Below are positions 1 through 7,012 of a DNA stretch of 22,859 nucleotides, one piece after another. A program made the position numbers and the translations under genes. The notes under the pieces are model-generated. The model did no database searches and was not told where the DNA came from. It worked only from the letters and a program-made list of their open reading frames with translations. The stretch comes from Armatimonadota bacterium. Lineage in GTDB: Bacteria > Armatimonadota > Zipacnadia > Zipacnadales > UBA11051. The number at the start of each line of letters is the position of its first letter. Position 1 is the first letter of the stretch. The DNA is taken from positions 143 to 23,001 of the forward strand of contig DPJP01000373.1 in the NCBI GenBank assembly GCA_003542955.1, in the 5' to 3' direction.

Positions 1-40
1 ATTCAAGAGGTCAGGGGTTCGACTCCCCTCGGCTCCACCA
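1..40 (+). tRNA. tRNA 3' portion, probably tRNA-Ala(GGC), truncated by the window edge
   Basis: The window opens inside a tRNA. Visible are the 3' anticodon-stem strand (TCAAG), a five-base variable loop (AGGTC), a T arm with AGGGG, loop TTCGACT and CCCCT, the 3' acceptor strand CGGCTCC, discriminator A and an encoded CCA. Position 70 is T, which would form the G3-U70 pair typical of alanine tRNAs, and the anticodon-loop remnant (A37, T38) fits alanine tRNAs with a GGC anticodon. The anticodon itself lies outside the window, so the tRNA call is firm but the amino acid is inferred. Confidence 0.85.
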
Positions 41-54
41 CGATAGAATCGAAT

Positions 55-89
55 GGGCGCAGGCGGGAGTATCTGCCTGCGCCCCTTTT
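55..89 (+). terminator. Rho-independent terminator of the tRNA gene
   Basis: A perfect 10-bp stem, GGGCGCAGGC (55-64) with GCCTGCGCCC (75-84), encloses a 10-nt loop and is followed by CTTTT (85-89). It begins 15 nt after the tRNA CCA end, so it very likely ends the tRNA transcript and insulates the downstream gene. Confidence 0.85.
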
Positions 90-157
90 GTATCTGCGTG
101 TGGACGTGCCCACGCGAATGTCTTCAAGCGCACGAGATTCGATGCGCGTCCGTGTGA

Positions 158-175
158 CCCGCAGCTGATTGCGGG
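158..175 (+). promoter_or_regulatory. Hairpin abutting the ribosome binding site of the 186-872 gene
   Basis: CCCGCA (158-163) and TGCGGG (170-175) form a perfect 6-bp stem with a 6-nt loop. The stem runs directly into the G-rich Shine-Dalgarno sequence (GGGAGGAA, about 175-182) for the ATG at 186, so folding could limit ribosome access. No clear sigma70 promoter was found between the tRNA terminator and this gene. Confidence 0.4.
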
Positions 176-185
176 GGAGGAACTG

Positions 186-872
186 ATGAGCCTGCAGCGA
201 ATAGTGCTACTGGCGATTGCGGCGCAGGCCGTAACTGCCGGCCTGGCGCAACCGGCCGCCGAGCCCGATGGGGCAGCCGGCTCGGACTGCGCGACGGTGG
301 TCGTCCAGCTCTACCGGGGCCTGGTCAACTCGATCGACGTTGCGCTGCCGGCGGGAACGGACCCCCAGGTCGCCCCGCGGTGCATCGAGCGCATCCAGCA
401 GTATTCGGGATGGCAGTTCGATACGCCGATTGTCAACCTGCGCGACGGCGTGGGTGCGAAGGCCAATGCCGTCGGCTCGCACCCGGTGACGTTTGTTGAT
501 CTGAGCCCTATCGCCGCGATTGTGCTGGCAATGGATGCCCGTGACCGCGTGCTGATTACGTTTCTGCCGGTGGAGAGCACCGGCGACGGCGAGGGCAGCT
601 TCGAGAACGAGTTCGTGCGCATGCAGTGGCGGCAGCTCGGCGGCCTGCGCTACTACGATGTTGCCGTCAAGGACAACAGCTTCGCGTCGGTTGCCGACAT
701 CCTGTCGGAGGACCGCAGAGCACGTGCACGCGAGACGCGCGACACCGGCGGTCATCTGCCGCTGGGCCTGCTGTTTCTGGCTTCATTGCTGATTGGCGCA
801 GTGGCTTACTTTGTGTCACGGGCGGTGATTCTCTCGCGGGCCGAGGCCGGGCATGGCCGCAAAGGGCGTTAG
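186..872 (+). CDS. Secreted, C-terminally membrane-anchored protein of unknown function
   Basis: 228 aa, family not recognised. The start is ATG after a good Shine-Dalgarno (GGAGG, about 5 nt spacing). Residues 1-21 look like a signal peptide with a plausible cleavage after AGLA. A roughly 170-residue ectodomain follows, containing two cysteines (C35, C66) that could pair. A hydrophobic helix spans about 192-214, and a short basic tail (RAEAGHGRKGR) predicts an N-out, C-in single-pass protein. It lies 69 nt upstream of the first PilT-like ATPase on the same strand and is probably co-transcribed with it. An envelope role linked to the pilus-type ATPases is an inference from position only. Confidence 0.75.
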   Translation: MSLQRIVLLAIAAQAVTAGLAQPAAEPDGAAGSDCATVVVQLYRGLVNSIDVALPAGTDPQVAPRCIERIQQYSGWQFDTPIVNLRDGVGAKANAVGSHPVTFVDLSPIAAIVLAMDARDRVLITFLPVESTGDGEGSFENEFVRMQWRQLGGLRYYDVAVKDNSFASVADILSEDRRARARETRDTGGHLPLGLLFLASLLIGAVAYFVSRAVILSRAEAGHGRKGR

Positions 873-941
873 TACCCGCCCCGCAAGCCGGTGTCAGTCT
901 ACCCCGGCTACGCCGTCGGGAGTCGTGAAGGAGGAGCGGAG

Positions 942-2186
942 TTGGCAAGTGAACTGATTATGCAGTGGCAGGATATCGTCCGCTGGGGCGCAGAGCAGAA
1001 GGCCTCCGACGTATTCTGGAAGGCCGGTGTACCGCCGTCGGTGAAGCTGCAGGGCCGTGTCACGCGCCTGACCGACAAGCCCGTACTCACGCCGGAGGAT
1101 ACCGAGTGGCTGGCGCGTGAGCTGATGACCGACGAGCAGTGGCAGGAGTTCCAGACCTACCCGGAGCGCGACATCGGCTTGACCATCGGTGATGCGTGCC
1201 GGCTGAGAATCAACATCTTCCGGCAGCAGGATACCTGCGCGATTGTCATGCGCATCATCCCGCTCAACATCCTCAGCATCGAGGACCTCGAGCTGCCGGA
1301 AGTCCTCAACGACATCGCGCTACGACCGCAAGGACTGGTCCTGGTCACGGGGCCGACGGGCTGCGGCAAGTCGACAACGCTGGCGGCGATGCTGGACCTG
1401 ATCAACCGCAAGCGGCAGTGCCATATCGTCACCGTCGAGGACCCGATCGAGTACGTGCACCGCGACCGGATGTCGATTGTCAGCCAGCGCGGCGTTGGTG
1501 TGGACACCGCGGACTTCCAGGACGCGCTGAAGTTTGCCATGCGGCAGGCGCCCGACGTCATCCTGATCGGAGAGATGCGCGATACGACGACGATGTCGGT
1601 CGCGATGCAGGCGGCAGAGACGGGCCACCTGGTCTTCTCGACGGTCCACACCACCTCGGCCGCCGAGACCATGGAGCGCATCATCAACATGTACCCGCCC
1701 CATGACAAGCCGCAGATCTGCATGCGGATGTCGCGGAGCCTTGTCTCGGTTCTCTCGCAGGCGCTGGTCCCGCGGGCGGGAACCTCCGGGCGTGTCGCGG
1801 CCATCGAGATCATGGTTGTGACGCCGACGGTCTCGAAGTTCATCGAGGAAGGCAAGCCGGGGGAGATGTACTCGGCCATCGTCGAGGGCGCCCACTGGGG
1901 TATGCAGACAATGAACCAGGCGCTGCTGAAGCTGTACCGGCAGGGTCTGGTCTCGGCCGACCACTGTATGCACTACGCGGGCAACTACACCGAGATGCGG
2001 CAGATGCTTCGCCTCGAGGACGGTCTGGCCAAGGACAAGGCGGACGCCGACGCCAAGAAGGCTGCCGCGGAGGCGGCCAAGCGGAAGGCGCTCAGACGCC
2101 AGCAGCCACAGCAGCGGCCCGACGCCCCGGAGGGCACCAATGGCGCGCCGCCACCCCCGCCGGCGGAGCCCACTCCCGAGCAGTAG
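942..2186 (+). CDS. PilT/PilU-family type IV pilus retraction ATPase, paralog 1
   Basis: 414 aa from a TTG start. AAGGAGG sits 7 nt upstream, better placed than for the GTG at 891 or the ATG at 960. It is a cytoplasmic hexameric secretion-type ATPase. Visible are the N-terminal PilT PAS-like part (ASDVFWKAGVPPS), Walker A GPTGCGKST (about 137-145), Asp box VTVEDPIEYVH (about 163-173), Walker B ILIGEMRD (about 207-214) and the His box around AAETGHLVFSTVHT. The N-terminal wording (SDVFWKAGVPPSVKLQG) resembles PilU more than PilT. After the normal end it carries a roughly 45-residue Lys/Ala-rich then Pro-rich tail (KKAAAEAAKRK, then PPPPPAEP) not usual for PilT. It is followed after 116 nt by a paralog. 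PilT/PilU pairs normally power retraction, with PilU depending on PilT. Confidence 0.9.
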   Translation: MASELIMQWQDIVRWGAEQKASDVFWKAGVPPSVKLQGRVTRLTDKPVLTPEDTEWLARELMTDEQWQEFQTYPERDIGLTIGDACRLRINIFRQQDTCAIVMRIIPLNILSIEDLELPEVLNDIALRPQGLVLVTGPTGCGKSTTLAAMLDLINRKRQCHIVTVEDPIEYVHRDRMSIVSQRGVGVDTADFQDALKFAMRQAPDVILIGEMRDTTTMSVAMQAAETGHLVFSTVHTTSAAETMERIINMYPPHDKPQICMRMSRSLVSVLSQALVPRAGTSGRVAAIEIMVVTPTVSKFIEEGKPGEMYSAIVEGAHWGMQTMNQALLKLYRQGLVSADHCMHYAGNYTEMRQMLRLEDGLAKDKADADAKKAAAEAAKRKALRRQQPQQRPDAPEGTNGAPPPPPAEPTPEQ

Positions 2187-2302
2187 GCGAGCGGCGTGTT
2201 CCGAGCAACTCAGAGCGGCGGCTCCCGCGCCTGATTGATATGTCCAGCATGGCCCACGCACAGCATCATCCTGATGATGGGAAGAGAGGCCGGTGAGGAT
2301 CG

Positions 2303-3523
2303 ATGGCAACCGAAGAGAAGGCTGAGAAGAAACAGTGGCGTCGCACAGTGAGCGCGCCGGCCGACCTCGCCAAGCGGGGCGGCGACATCATGGACCATGA
2401 GATGATGGACATGCTCCTGGAAGGCTGTGTGAAGATCGACGCCTCCGACCTGCACCTGACGTTCGGCGAGCCGCCCGTCTATCGCCGGCACGGCCAGATG
2501 ATTGAGATGAGCGGCTTCAAGCTCATGGGTCACGAGGACATGATCGAGGCCTGCAACGTGTTCCTTGGGCAGAACACGCCCGACAACCGCTACTGGGCGC
2601 GGTACTATGAAAGCGGCGGCGCGGACATTGCCTACACGCTGGGCGATCTCGCCCGCTTCCGCGTCAGCGTGTTTCAGCAGCGCCAGCACCCCGCGCTCGC
2701 GTTGCGGATGATCCCGTACACGATGCTGACCTTCGAGCAGCTCGGGCTGTCGGAGCGGCACATGATCCCGCTGCTGACGCGCCCGCGCGGCATCATCCTG
2801 ACCACGGGCCCCACCGGCAGCGGTAAGAGCACGACGCTGGCATCCATGATCAACTGGATCAATGAGAACCGCTCGGTGCACATCGTCACCATCGAGGAGC
2901 CGATCGAGTACTACCACCCCAACAAGCGCTCGCTGATCAACCAGCGCGAGGTGGGCGTGGACGTGATCACCTTCGCCGAGGCCGTCGTTCGGAACATGCG
3001 CTCAGACCCCGACATCATCCTGCTGGGTGAGATGCGTGACCTCGAGACGATGCGCGCGGCGCTGCAGGCTGCTGAGACGGGCCACCTTGTGTTCGCGACA
3101 CTGCACACGGTCAGCGCGCCCAAAACCATCGACCGCCTGGTCACGGCCTTCCCGGCGGCGGAGCAGGAAGAGATCCGCGCCATGCTGTCAACCTCGCTGG
3201 CCGCCGTCATCGCGCAGGAGTTGGTGCCGCGCTGTGACAAGGACGGCCGCATCGCCGCGCATGAGGTAATGATGGGCGAAGCCGCGGGGTCGGCTGCTAT
3301 CGGCAACCTCATCCGCGAACGGAAGACCTCCCAGATGCGCACGACCATCCAGAGCAGCGCCAACCTCGGCATGAAGCTGATGGAACAGTCGCTGGCCAAG
3401 TTCGTCAATGAGGGGAAGATCGAGTTCCTCGAGGGGTTCAACAGGTCAAACGAGAAGACCGACTTCCTGACCTTCGTGGACTCGGAGAGGATACCGGCCG
3501 GGTTCACATTCAAGGATGAGTAG
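2303..3523 (+). CDS. PilT-family type IV pilus retraction ATPase, paralog 2
   Basis: 406 aa. The start is ATG with GAGG four nt upstream. After a charged 30-residue leader, the N-terminal domain carries ASDLHLTFGEPPVYRRHG (about 47-64). Walker A is GPTGSGKST (169-177), the Asp box is VTIEEPIEYYHP (about 195-206, with Glu-Glu in place of the usual Glu-Asp), Walker B is IILLGEMRD (238-246) and the His box is AAETGHLVFATLHT (256-269). The C-terminal NLIRERKTSQM segment matches the conserved PilT NLIREGK-x2-Q region. These are the hallmarks of an active twitching or retraction ATPase. No pilin, PilC, PilM or PilQ gene is visible here, so the rest of the apparatus must be elsewhere. A 6-bp hairpin (2264-2279) lies just before its ribosome binding site. 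Confidence 0.92.
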   Translation: MATEEKAEKKQWRRTVSAPADLAKRGGDIMDHEMMDMLLEGCVKIDASDLHLTFGEPPVYRRHGQMIEMSGFKLMGHEDMIEACNVFLGQNTPDNRYWARYYESGGADIAYTLGDLARFRVSVFQQRQHPALALRMIPYTMLTFEQLGLSERHMIPLLTRPRGIILTTGPTGSGKSTTLASMINWINENRSVHIVTIEEPIEYYHPNKRSLINQREVGVDVITFAEAVVRNMRSDPDIILLGEMRDLETMRAALQAAETGHLVFATLHTVSAPKTIDRLVTAFPAAEQEEIRAMLSTSLAAVIAQELVPRCDKDGRIAAHEVMMGEAAGSAAIGNLIRERKTSQMRTTIQSSANLGMKLMEQSLAKFVNEGKIEFLEGFNRSNEKTDFLTFVDSERIPAGFTFKDE

Positions 3524-3583
3524 GCCCTCGCATTGCGGCGACCGGAGTGCGCGCTCGGCAGCACTCCACACGGGAGTTGACCG

Positions 3584-4735
3584 ATGAGAGACAAGAGAAA
3601 GGTTGCACGGCAGGAGCGAGAGAAGCTCGACACGGGGATGCTCGTGCTCGGGTGGTCGCGCACGGTGCTGCAGATAGCCCTGATCGGCTTCTTCGTATCG
3701 CTCAGCTACATCCTCTACGGGCTCTTCAGTGGCAAGCTGCGCGGCGTCACCGACCCGTCGGAGATCAACCGACTCGTCGGCAACTTCACTCTGATGGGGC
3801 AGTTGCTGACGCTCACGAGTCTGCTGGCGGCCGCTTCGCTGCTTCTGTTGACATTCGGCGAGGTCGCCTACGCGGTGCTCATCGGCATGGTCGGCGCCGG
3901 GTTGATGTTTGGGATGCCGATCATCATCGGGAGCAACCTGGATCAGGGCTCCAACTTCGCGCAGCCGATCAGCAACTGGTGCACGAACGCGGGGCTGGCC
4001 GTGCTGTTCCTTGTCGCGCTACGCATCCTCTGGGAGATCGGGGCGCAGGTCCGCCGGGCGACGTACAAGTCGGAGGTTCAGAAGGAGATCGAGGAAGCCT
4101 CCGTCGCCGAGAGGCAGAAGAAGAAGAAGAAGGGCGCCAAGCTCGGGCTGTGGGACACCTGCTGGGACCTGCCCTACTGCCACGATGCCGTCAAGGACGT
4201 GTGCCCGGCTTTCAAGGCCCGCAAGTCGTGCTGGCGCTTCGGCTACGGCTGTAACTGCGATCCGGGGCTGATCGAGCAACTGATCCGCACCGGCGGGGCG
4301 AACAAGGGCAAAGCCGCCGCCAAGAAGACCTCCGCCGAGCGGACGGTGAGCGAGGCGTACATCCGCTCAGACCTGCAGGCGGACACGCCGGTCGGCCGCG
4401 AGCGGACCATCCCCTGCGTCAAATGCGCCATTTTCATTGAGCACCAGCGGCAGAAGTTCCGCGTCGTCAACCCTGTGGCTATCGTCGCCACGCTGGTCGG
4501 CCTGGTCTTCCTCTACCAGCCGCTGACGGGGCTCTATAGCTTCGTCATCAGGGCGGGCGCAGCGTGGGCGGCCCGGTTCACGCTCGAGAGCGACATGATC
4601 GACCCGAGCCGCTGGATCGGCTACCTCGACTCACCGTTCGTGAAGGGCTTCTTCTTCGTCTTCGTCGGCCTCATAGCGCTCTCCTACGTGCTCAGGGCCG
4701 TCGAGTGGCTGGTACTCAAGAAGATGGTGCTTTAG
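3584..4735 (+). CDS. Six-helix membrane protein with a Cys-rich loop, linked to the PilT/PilU pair
   Basis: 383 aa, family not recognised. The start is ATG with GGGAG about 7 nt upstream. Hydrophobic helices lie at about 26-48, 69-92, 94-116, 134-150, 296-312 and 354-372. Between helices four and five is a loop of about 145 residues. It starts with a basic stretch (about 178-186, RQKKKKKGAK) and carries eight cysteines: C193, C199, C207, C216, C223, C225, and the pair C278/C281 (PCVKC). By the positive-inside rule this loop is cytoplasmic. The spacing suggests a zinc or iron-sulfur site, but no named motif fits. It is 60 nt behind the second ATPase and ends the (+) run, so it is probably the membrane partner of the ATPases. 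That role is inferred from position. Confidence 0.75.
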   Translation: MRDKRKVARQEREKLDTGMLVLGWSRTVLQIALIGFFVSLSYILYGLFSGKLRGVTDPSEINRLVGNFTLMGQLLTLTSLLAAASLLLLTFGEVAYAVLIGMVGAGLMFGMPIIIGSNLDQGSNFAQPISNWCTNAGLAVLFLVALRILWEIGAQVRRATYKSEVQKEIEEASVAERQKKKKKGAKLGLWDTCWDLPYCHDAVKDVCPAFKARKSCWRFGYGCNCDPGLIEQLIRTGGANKGKAAAKKTSAERTVSEAYIRSDLQADTPVGRERTIPCVKCAIFIEHQRQKFRVVNPVAIVATLVGLVFLYQPLTGLYSFVIRAGAAWAARFTLESDMIDPSRWIGYLDSPFVKGFFFVFVGLIALSYVLRAVEWLVLKKMVL

Positions 4736-4827
4736 GCGCGCCGCCGTCGGATCTGGGCCAGATCAGCCGCGTCGGGGATGCCTGCCCGATCCGCGATGGC
4801 TCCCGTGCTCCTGCGCTTGAGCGGGTA

Positions 4828-6087
4828 CTATACCTTCACAACGTGGAGGGGTGTGACCTTCGCCACCATCCGGCCGAGGCCGCACTCGATAGTCCTGAAC
4901 ACGCCCTGCCTGCCGCGGTATTCCTGCGGCAGGTCGTGGGTATCGGTGAGTATCTCGGTGCCGTCCGCCCCGTGGGCGGCTGCATCGTTGCTCAGAGCGG
5001 GCGCCACGGACATTACGAAGTAGCGATGGTCGCCGTGATCGATGACGCGAACCACATCGCGGAAGCGGGGCAGTGCGTAGCCGGCCCCGTGCGGGATCAC
5101 ATTGGCGCCCAGGAGGTAGTCGAGGACCCCCGCCTCGACCGCACGCTCGTAGAAGCCGAGTTGACGGACTATCGGCTCGGCGATGTTGGGGAGGCCCTCG
5201 AAGAGGTAGCCCGGCAGGTCGCCGCGGATCATGATCGGCAGGTGCGGGCAGGCCGGGTCCTGGGAGTTGTGGCAGCCCAGGTAGACGGTGTTCATGTCGC
5301 CCATGCCCTGATGGGTCGCATTCGCGATCAGGTCGAAGTCACCGAAGATCGCCTGCGCGGCGGCCAACCGGCGGGCTTTGGCAAACTCCTCGGCCCGTTG
5401 ATAGAAGGCGAAGTACTCGACGGCATCTTCATCGAGCAGCACGTGCAGCGGCCCCCACGGGGTGCTCATCGTCCTGCTGCGCGCCTGCAGCGGCTCGGAG
5501 GCGTCCCAGTAGAGGCCGATGCCGAGGGGGTTGGGGCCGCGCAGTTCCGGGGCCGCGGAGTGCATGACAAAGGCATAGGGCGGCAGCTCCAACTGCGGGT
5601 CGGCCGTCTCGAGCGCGCACAGGTCGATGAAGTGATTGCTCTTGTGCATGTCCCATTCGCACTCGATGCCCTGGACGGTCGTCGTGGCATGGTGCAGTTG
5701 ATGCACGTTGGCGAGCACCTCGTCGAGCGAGGGCATCGAGCGGGTGGCGCCGACGAGCATCCCGCAGACGTTTGGCTTGGGGTCCAGCACCAGCAGCGGG
5801 CGGTCAACGGGGCCCCACTGCAGCTTGCCGCCGTAGCCGAAACCGGCGGCCCAGCGCGCGGAGTTGCGGGTGATGGTCATGTCCGGGGTGCCGACGAAGA
5901 GCGCGTCCGCCGGATAGCCCAGTTCCGTCAGCACGTGGGAGAGCTTGGCGATGCCGTAGACCATGTTGGCCTCGCACAGCTTCGCCGCGGCGTCGTTGAG
6001 TCCGAGTGAGAACATCCGATTGTGCGCATCACGCAGTCGGTCGTCGCTGAGCATAGTGGTCCACCCGTTGTTGGGCCCCGGCGGCAT
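4828..6087 (-). CDS. Divergent RtcB-like protein (RNA 3'-P ligase fold, atypical active site)
   Basis: 419 aa from the ATG at 6087; an internal ATG at 6054 has a somewhat better upstream GGGTGG and could be the true start. RtcB joins RNA 2',3'-cyclic phosphate or 3'-phosphate to 5'-OH using Mn2+ and GTP. RtcB landmarks occur in the right order: VCGML (C108, for DxxCGM), SNHFID (N151/H152, for GNHF), MHSAAPELRGPNPLG (H176, for VHSGSRGLG), THQG (H259, for HN), CHNSQDPA (H273, for HRKGATRA), LPIMIRGDLPGYLFEG (for PVIIPGSMG..SYVLVG), PHGAGY (H333, for the guanylylated His of HGAGR) and a C-terminal VAKVTPLHVVKV. The H259-H333 spacing of 74 is close to the 75 I recall for an archaeal RtcB. Differences: the Asp of DxxC is Pro, the HRKGAT Arg and Lys are replaced, and HGAGR is HGAGY. 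RtcB-related origin is likely; ligase activity is doubtful. No archease gene is adjacent. Confidence 0.7.
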   Translation of the reverse strand: MPPGPNNGWTTMLSDDRLRDAHNRMFSLGLNDAAAKLCEANMVYGIAKLSHVLTELGYPADALFVGTPDMTITRNSARWAAGFGYGGKLQWGPVDRPLLVLDPKPNVCGMLVGATRSMPSLDEVLANVHQLHHATTTVQGIECEWDMHKSNHFIDLCALETADPQLELPPYAFVMHSAAPELRGPNPLGIGLYWDASEPLQARSRTMSTPWGPLHVLLDEDAVEYFAFYQRAEEFAKARRLAAAQAIFGDFDLIANATHQGMGDMNTVYLGCHNSQDPACPHLPIMIRGDLPGYLFEGLPNIAEPIVRQLGFYERAVEAGVLDYLLGANVIPHGAGYALPRFRDVVRVIDHGDHRYFVMSVAPALSNDAAAHGADGTEILTDTHDLPQEYRGRQGVFRTIECGLGRMVAKVTPLHVVKV

Positions 6088-6095
6088 TCCCGAAG

Positions 6096-6124
6096 TTGAA
6101 CTGCGGTTGTATGGGTATTATACC
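6096..6124 (+). promoter_or_regulatory. Sigma70-like promoter for the LON-domain gene, overlapping the divergent promoter
   Basis: TTGAAC (6096-6101), a 17-bp spacer and TATACC (6119-6124) form a reasonable forward promoter about 50 bp upstream of the ATG at 6173. Its -10 shares bases 6119-6124 with the extended -10 of the minus-strand RtcB-like gene, so the two polymerases would compete for one site. Confidence 0.5.
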
Positions 6125-6125
6125 A
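6117..6125 (-). promoter_or_regulatory. Extended -10 promoter for the RtcB-like gene
   Basis: On the minus strand this reads TG-g-TATAAT, a perfect extended -10 element. The best -35 (TTGCGT) is 19 bp upstream, which extended -10 promoters tolerate. Transcription would start near 6110, giving a leader of about 22 nt to the ATG at 6087 or about 55 nt to the ATG at 6054. Confidence 0.7.
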
Positions 6126-6172
6126 AAGATGCACTCGGGTAACGCAAACACGCGGACCACTGAATTCGTCTG

Positions 6173-6856
6173 ATGAGCATGCCAAGAACAACAATGCCTC
6201 TGATGCCGCTCAACGCCGTGCTGTTTCCGGGGATGCCGATGCCTCTGGTGCTCTGGGAGGCGCGATACCTGCAGATGGCCGAGGAGTGCTTCGACCGCGA
6301 GGAGCCGTTCGGTGTCGCGCTGATCCGCAAGGGGCGGGAAGTCGGCGGCGAGACGGCCGAGACCTATGATGTCGGGACGACCGCGCATGTGGCCGAGTAC
6401 GATGACGGCGGCAATCACCTGAGTCTGCTGGCTATCGGCCGCAGGCGCTTTCGGATTCACTCCGTGCTCGATAGCGGGCCATATCCGCGAGCGGAGGTCG
6501 AGTTCCTGCCGGATGATGCCCAGGCGGGCGTCTCGCCCGAGTTCGTCGCGGACATCCGCGCGATGTTCGCCGAGGAGATCGAGCTGATCGTGCAGTTGCT
6601 CGGCTTCGGCGGGCTGCAACTGGAGATCCCGGCGGAGGCGGACAAGCTCTCGTACATGATCGCGGCGCACCTGCGGCTACCGCTCGTAGACAAGCAGATG
6701 CTGCTCGAGTTGCCCACCAGCGCCGAGCGGCTTGCGCGTGAGGTCGAGATAGTGCGCAGGGAGCGAGAGGACTACCGGCTGCTGCTGGCCGCCCGCGAGC
6801 ACGTCGACGAAACCGAGGCCCGTCGCGCCGTTGGCCGGGTCTTCTCCAACAACTGA
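6173..6856 (+). CDS. LON substrate-binding-domain protein (Lon N-terminal domain only)
   Basis: 227 aa. Almost the whole protein matches the Lon protease N-terminal domain (PF02190). It opens with a beta strand MPLMPLNAVLFPGMPMPLVLWEARY (about residues 8-32), where the LFPG-x4-L-x-hydrophobic-E-xRY pattern is the family hallmark. It continues with ECFDREEPFGVALI and GTTAHVAEY, ILGRRRF-like text (AIGRRRFRIHSV), and a C-terminal helical part ending near LPTSAERLAREVEIVRRE. There is no AAA+ or Ser-Lys protease domain, as in many free-standing LON-domain proteins, so a role in substrate recognition or protein quality control is inferred. The start is uncertain: ATGs at 6173, 6179 and 6194 are in frame and none has a strong ribosome binding site. 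Confidence 0.88.
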   Translation: MSMPRTTMPLMPLNAVLFPGMPMPLVLWEARYLQMAEECFDREEPFGVALIRKGREVGGETAETYDVGTTAHVAEYDDGGNHLSLLAIGRRRFRIHSVLDSGPYPRAEVEFLPDDAQAGVSPEFVADIRAMFAEEIELIVQLLGFGGLQLEIPAEADKLSYMIAAHLRLPLVDKQMLLELPTSAERLAREVEIVRREREDYRLLLAAREHVDETEARRAVGRVFSNN

Positions 6857-6857
6857 G

Positions 6858-6886
6858 TTGTTCAAAGCGGATGGGTGCGCTATAAT
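6858..6886 (+). promoter_or_regulatory. Sigma70-type promoter for the 7013-7540 gene
   Basis: TTGTTC (6858-6863), a 17-bp spacer and a perfect TATAAT (6881-6886) lie immediately after the LON-domain gene's stop codon. Transcription would start near 6893, which excludes the in-frame ATG at 6875 as a start and supports the TTG at 7013. Confidence 0.75.
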
Positions 6887-6911
6887 GTGACGTCCGCGCG
6901 CCGCACGCTGT

Positions 6912-6941
6912 GCCTCGATGCCCGCCGACGGGGGCCGAGGC
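6912..6941 (+). promoter_or_regulatory. Stem-loop in the 5' leader of the 7013-7540 gene
   Basis: GCCTCG (6912-6917) pairs with CGAGGC (6936-6941), and inside it CCCG (6921-6924) pairs with CGGG (6929-6932). This places a two-part hairpin about 20 nt after the predicted transcription start in a leader of roughly 120 nt. No known riboswitch class was recognised. It may be mRNA stabilising. Confidence 0.4.
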
Positions 6942-7012
6942 AGGAACCAGTACCAGATGTTCTACCCGCGGTGGCCACAGGCTCGCCGGAGGGGCTCTGG
7001 AGGGAGACGGAG

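Noticed and set aside
4564..6009. Long plus-strand open frame (481 codons) opposite the RtcB-like gene
   Set aside because: It runs antisense to a gene with recognisable RtcB motifs and an upstream promoter, overlaps the end of the membrane-protein gene, and has no family resemblance; GC-rich codon bias creates such frames.
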